A stretch of DNA of 64,000 nucleotides, from NCBI RefSeq assembly GCF_020009625.1, contig NZ_JAIHLP010000002.1:2232001-2296000 (forward strand), read 5' to 3'. This document shows, in pieces, positions 60,737 through 64,000 of this stretch. The position numbers and the translations under genes are program-made. The stretch comes from Leifsonia poae. Lineage in GTDB: Bacteria; Actinomycetota; Actinomycetes; Actinomycetales; Microbacteriaceae. Every line of letters begins with the position of its first letter. Positions within the stretch are counted from its first letter, which is position 1. The notes beneath the pieces are model-generated. The model saw nothing but the letters and a program-made list of their open reading frames with translations, made no database searches and was not told where the DNA came from.

Positions 60737-62759
60737 GCACCACCCCCACCGTCTCGATGGCCGTCTGCACGGCCGTCACCTCCTGATAGGAGAGCACCGC
60801 GAGCCCGCTCAGCTGCCCGGAGACCAGTCGGCGCACGGCCGGACGGAGCGCGGGCGCGCAGACGAGCACGGCGGCCACCCCGGCATCGTCGAGGGCCGAC
60901 GCCGTCTGCTTCAGGGAGCCGATCACGGCCTCCAGGCGGGTCGGATCGAGCACGATCTGCGTGCCGAGCTCGGCCGGACGCAGCCCCTCGAGCATCGCCT
61001 GCTCCAGTCCGGGATCGATCATGATCACGCGGAGCGCCCCGCCATCGAGATGCGGGGCGACGATGGCCGGCCCGAGCGCCGAGCGCGCCACCTCCACCAG
61101 CCCCTCCGGGTCGTTCGAGACCTTCGCCCGCAGGGCGAGCGCCTCGAGGATGCGCGGCAGATCGTTGATCGCCACCTGCTCGGCGAGCATCCCCTGCAGC
61201 ACCCGTTGCACTTCGGCCAGGGTGAGCAGGTTCGGGATGAGCTCGTCGACCGCCGACGGATTGACCTGTTTGACGCCCTCGGTGAGCTGGCGCACATCCT
61301 CCCGGGTGAGCAGTCGGGCGGCGTTCTCCGTGATGATCGAGGAGAGGTGGGTGATCAGCACGGAGACCCGGTCGATCACGGTGGCTCCGCCCAGCTCGGC
61401 ACTGTGCCGCATCTCGCTCGGAATCCACTTGGCCCCGAGCCCGAACACCGGCTCGACGGTGGGCGTGCCGGGCAGAGCATCCAGGGCGTCGCCCAGCGCC
61501 AGCACGCGGCCCGACGGTGCCTGACCGCGACCCGCCTCGATGCCGGCAATCTTGATCACATAGGTCGATGGCGGCAGGTCGGCGCTGTCGCGGGTGCGCA
61601 CCGGCGGCACGATGATGCCGAGGTCGAGCGCGATCTTGCGGCGCAACGCCCGCACGCGGGCGAGCAGGTCGTCTGACGATCCGCTCACGATGTCGACCAG
61701 GTCGGGCGCGAGCGTGATCTCGAGCGCGTGCACGCGCATCTGCTCGAACAGGTCGTCCGAGGTGTCGGGGGCGCCGGCGTTCGCCACCGCGGCCTTGGCC
61801 GCCTCGGCTTTCTTCTCGGCCGCCTGCTTCGTCTTGATCCGCTGCGCTGCCAGCACGAGGAAGGCGCCGACCAGCACGAACGGGATGGGCGGCATGCCCG
61901 GGATGAGAGCCATCACGATGGCCGCGCATCCGGCGATCGTGAGGGCGTTGCGCGACTGGCTCAGCTGGCCGCCGGCAGTCGTGCCGATGTCGCTCTCCGC
62001 GTTGGAGCGGGTGACGATCATGCCGGTCGAGACGGCCATGAGCAGGGCGGGGATCTGCGTGACGAGACCGTCGCCGATCGTCAACAGCGTGTAGGAGTTG
62101 ACGGCGTCGCCGATCTCCATGCCTCGCTGCACCATGCCGATCGCGATACCGCCGACCACGTTGATGACGATGATGAGGATGCCCGCGATCGCATCCCCCT
62201 TCACGAACTTCGAAGCACCGTCCATCGCGCCGTAGAAGTCGGCCTCAGCCGACACCTCGGCGCGACGCGCGCGAGCCTGATCCTCGCTGATGAGCCCGGC
62301 GTTCAGGTCGGCGTCGATCGCCATCTGCTTGCCCGGCATCGCGTCGAGAGTGAACCGTGCACCCACCTCGGCGACGCGCTCCGCGCCCTTCGTGACGACG
62401 ATGAACTGGATGACGATGAGGATCAGGAACACCACCGCGCCGATGATGATCGAGCCGCCCACCGCCACATGCCCGAAGGCCTGGATGACCTGCCCGGCGT
62501 AGCCGTCGCCCAGCACGAGCCGGGTGGAGGCGACGTTCAGGCCGAGCCGGAACAGCGTGGCCACCAGCAACAGCGACGGGAACACCGAGAAGTCCAGGGG
62601 CTTCTTCACGAACATCGTGGTCAACAGGATCACCAGCGCCAGCATGATGTTGACGATGATGAGGGAGTCGAGCAGCCAGGCGGGAACCGGCACCACCAGC
62701 AACATGATGATGCCGACGACACCGATCGGCACCGACACTTTCGCGGTCGTCGACTTCAT
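60711..62759 (-). CDS. flhA: Flagellar export apparatus protein FlhA
   Basis: A 682-residue export-gate protein. The N-terminal eight-helix membrane domain contains 'VASTRLVLGDGYAGQVIQAF' and the cytoplasmic FHIPEP loop ('ARFTLDAMPGKQMAIDADLN', about residues 139-158). The C-terminal ring domain follows after about residue 320. The ATG overlaps the flhB stop (ATGA). Part of fliR-flhB-flhA. Confidence 0.97.
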   Translation of the reverse strand: MKSTTAKVSVPIGVVGIIMLLVVPVPAWLLDSLIIVNIMLALVILLTTMFVKKPLDFSVFPSLLLVATLFRLGLNVASTRLVLGDGYAGQVIQAFGHVAVGGSIIIGAVVFLILIVIQFIVVTKGAERVAEVGARFTLDAMPGKQMAIDADLNAGLISEDQARARRAEVSAEADFYGAMDGASKFVKGDAIAGILIIVINVVGGIAIGMVQRGMEIGDAVNSYTLLTIGDGLVTQIPALLMAVSTGMIVTRSNAESDIGTTAGGQLSQSRNALTIAGCAAIVMALIPGMPPIPFVLVGAFLVLAAQRIKTKQAAEKKAEAAKAAVANAGAPDTSDDLFEQMRVHALEITLAPDLVDIVSGSSDDLLARVRALRRKIALDLGIIVPPVRTRDSADLPPSTYVIKIAGIEAGRGQAPSGRVLALGDALDALPGTPTVEPVFGLGAKWIPSEMRHSAELGGATVIDRVSVLITHLSSIITENAARLLTREDVRQLTEGVKQVNPSAVDELIPNLLTLAEVQRVLQGMLAEQVAINDLPRILEALALRAKVSNDPEGLVEVARSALGPAIVAPHLDGGALRVIMIDPGLEQAMLEGLRPAELGTQIVLDPTRLEAVIGSLKQTASALDDAGVAAVLVCAPALRPAVRRLVSGQLSGLAVLSYQEVTAVQTAIETVGVVRVAEPIAA

Positions 62760-63874
62760 CTCTCGTTCCCTCCAGCGGCCGCGGCGGCGGTGACCGGCGC
62801 CTGCGGCATCATCGTGTGGATTCCGTGCGCGGAACCGCGGGCCTTCAGCGACATCACGAAGGCGAGCACCCGGGCGACCGAGTTGTACAGCTCGACGGGG
62901 ATCTCGTCGCCGAGCCGGCAGCTGCTGTGCAGCGCCCGCGCCAGCGCCACATCTTTGACGATCGGCACGCGCTCCTCCTCGGCCTTCTCCCGGATGCGCA
63001 ACGCGATCGCGCCCGCGCCTTTCGCCACCACCCGTGGTGCCGACTTGCCCGGCTCGTATTTGATGGCCACCGCGATGTGCGTCGGGTTGACGAGCACCAC
63101 ATCCGAGCCGCCGATGCTCGCGATCATGCGGTTGCGGCTCATGGCCAGCTGACGGGAGCGCCGGTGCGACTTCACCAGCGGGTCGCCGTCGGTGTTCTTG
63201 TTCTCGTCGCGCACTTCGCGCTTCGTCATGCGCGTGTGCTTGCGGTTGCGGCGCATCACCACGAACACATCGAGACCGGCAAGCACGAGGCCGGCGCCGA
63301 CCGCCGCCCGCAGCAACCCGGTCGCCCCGCTCGTCGCTGCCTCGAGAAGGGCGTTCAGCGACAGGCTGCCGGCCGTCAGCAGCACCGGCATGAGCCCCTG
63401 AATGACGAGCACCAATCCGATGGAGACGACCGCGGACTTCAACAGGGTCTTCGCGCCCTCCCAGAGGGCGCGCATCCCGAACAGCCGGCCGAGACCGGCG
63501 ACGACGTTGAACTGCTCGTACTTGCCCTGCAGCTTCTTGAGATGGATGCCGCCCTGGGCGGCCGCACCGGCGACCACGGCGAGAGCGGTCACGATCAGCA
63601 GCGGGCCGAGAGTGACGAGGATGCTGCCCAGGCCGTCGCCGAGCGCGCCCAGGGCTCGCGCGGGGTCGGGGTTCTCGATCACATTCGTCACCGTGAACAG
63701 CTGGTCGATCCCGGCCCTGCTGCCCCGGTCGATCGTGAACGGCAGCATCAGCGCGGCGGCGCCGACCCCCACCCAGGCGGTGAGGTCGTTCGACTTGCCG
63801 AGGCGACCCTTGGACCGGGCCTCTTTCATGCGTTTGTCGGTGGCCCGCTCGGTGCGTTCCTGCGCGTCGCTCAT
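62756..63874 (-). CDS. flhB: Flagellar export switch protein FlhB
   Basis: A 372-residue protein with four helices and a cytoplasmic domain that self-cleaves at Asn-Pro of 'VVLVNPTHIAVAIKYEPGKS' (NPTH, about residues 267-286), the switch from rod/hook to filament export. The start 'MSDAQERTERATDKRMKEAR' is typical. Overlaps fliR by 4 bases (ATGA) and flhA by 4. Confidence 0.97.
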   Translation of the reverse strand: MSDAQERTERATDKRMKEARSKGRLGKSNDLTAWVGVGAAALMLPFTIDRGSRAGIDQLFTVTNVIENPDPARALGALGDGLGSILVTLGPLLIVTALAVVAGAAAQGGIHLKKLQGKYEQFNVVAGLGRLFGMRALWEGAKTLLKSAVVSIGLVLVIQGLMPVLLTAGSLSLNALLEAATSGATGLLRAAVGAGLVLAGLDVFVVMRRNRKHTRMTKREVRDENKNTDGDPLVKSHRRSRQLAMSRNRMIASIGGSDVVLVNPTHIAVAIKYEPGKSAPRVVAKGAGAIALRIREKAEEERVPIVKDVALARALHSSCRLGDEIPVELYNSVARVLAFVMSLKARGSAHGIHTMMPQAPVTAAAAAGGNER

Positions 63875-64000
63875 CGGCCCACCCCCAGCATCGTCTTGAC
63901 CGCCGTGCTCGTGAGACCCTCGACGACCCCGGGCAGGGCGACGAACACCACTGCGGAGAGCACGATCGTGAGCATGATCTTCAGCGGGAACCCGAGCGAG
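63871..64000 (-). CDS. fliR: Flagellar export protein FliR, C-terminal end only
   Basis: The last 42 codons before the stop at 63871 read 'GFPLKIMLTIVLSAVVFVAL' then 'TAVKTMLGVGR', a terminal hydrophobic helix and short tail. Identity rests mainly on position directly upstream of flhB with a 4-base overlap. Confidence 0.8.
   Translation of the reverse strand, partial: SLGFPLKIMLTIVLSAVVFVALPGVVEGLTSTAVKTMLGVGR

Noticed and set aside
59935..61929. A 664-residue minus-strand frame across flhA and the orphan gene
   Set aside because: It is another frame of flhA followed by another frame of the orphan; no FlhA motif is in this reading.

Overview
High-GC actinobacterial DNA, most like a motile member of the Microbacteriaceae (Leifsonia-type). 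The grounds are strong G/C bias at third codon positions, many leaderless genes, LAxTG wall-anchor signals, actinobacterial small membrane proteins, and a flagellar export block (fliR-flhB-flhA-csrA) at the right edge. The genus call is inference. No tRNA, rRNA, CRISPR array, prophage or insertion sequence was recognised, and no gene-free stretch exceeds about 300 bases.

Layout. 1-4.6 kb: peptide-type ABC transporter (binding protein and two permeases, the second cut by the left edge) under a LacI-type regulator, with an operator over the promoter. 4.7-6.7 kb: FAD monooxygenase divergent from a TetR regulator. 7.1-11.2 kb: wall-anchored protein (frameshifted) and a NarL-type two-component pair. 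11.4-16.6 kb: metabolic genes (nucleoside deaminase, HAD hydrolase, acetyl-CoA synthetase, aldo/keto reductase). 16.6-22.5 kb: a Pls/PosA-type single-module NRPS (the poly-epsilon-lysine synthetase architecture) overlapping an M1 aminopeptidase gene, beside a phosphopantetheinyl transferase that could activate it. 22.6-34 kb: mixed housekeeping, small membrane proteins, transporters and a second LAxTG surface protein. 34-36.2 kb: two Gfo/Idh/MocA oxidoreductases.

36.3-50.7 kb is a coherent peptidoglycan amino-sugar (MurNAc) salvage island. On the minus strand it runs rpiR-type regulator, namZ (DUF1343/GH171), promoter, double-GNAT protein, ABC binding protein, two permeases, PIG-L deacetylase, FAD/Fe-S D-lactate-type dehydrogenase, nagZ. 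Divergently, on the plus strand, it runs BadF-family sugar kinase, murQ, GNAT. The proposed flow is uptake of MurNAc/GlcNAc saccharides, cleavage by NamZ and NagZ, 6-phosphorylation by the kinase, etherase splitting by MurQ to GlcNAc-6-P plus D-lactate, and oxidation of that lactate by the dehydrogenase. Neither glycosidase shows a signal peptide, so cleavage appears to be inside the cell, and an ABC importer plus kinase replaces the PTS. A GH3 beta-glucosidase-like gene follows at 51.4-53.7 kb.

53.8-64 kb: a large membrane protein with a lipase-like serine motif, small membrane or acidic proteins, a TMEM175-like channel, an APC permease (two frameshifts), a LuxR remnant, csrA and the flagellar export genes.

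Two window-wide observations matter to the reader. First, six genes are broken by eight single-base deficits, each in a G or C run and each repaired by adding one base, so sequencing or assembly error is likelier than gene decay. Second, a 57-bp inverted-repeat element occurs three times between genes (11909, 23383, 36268).
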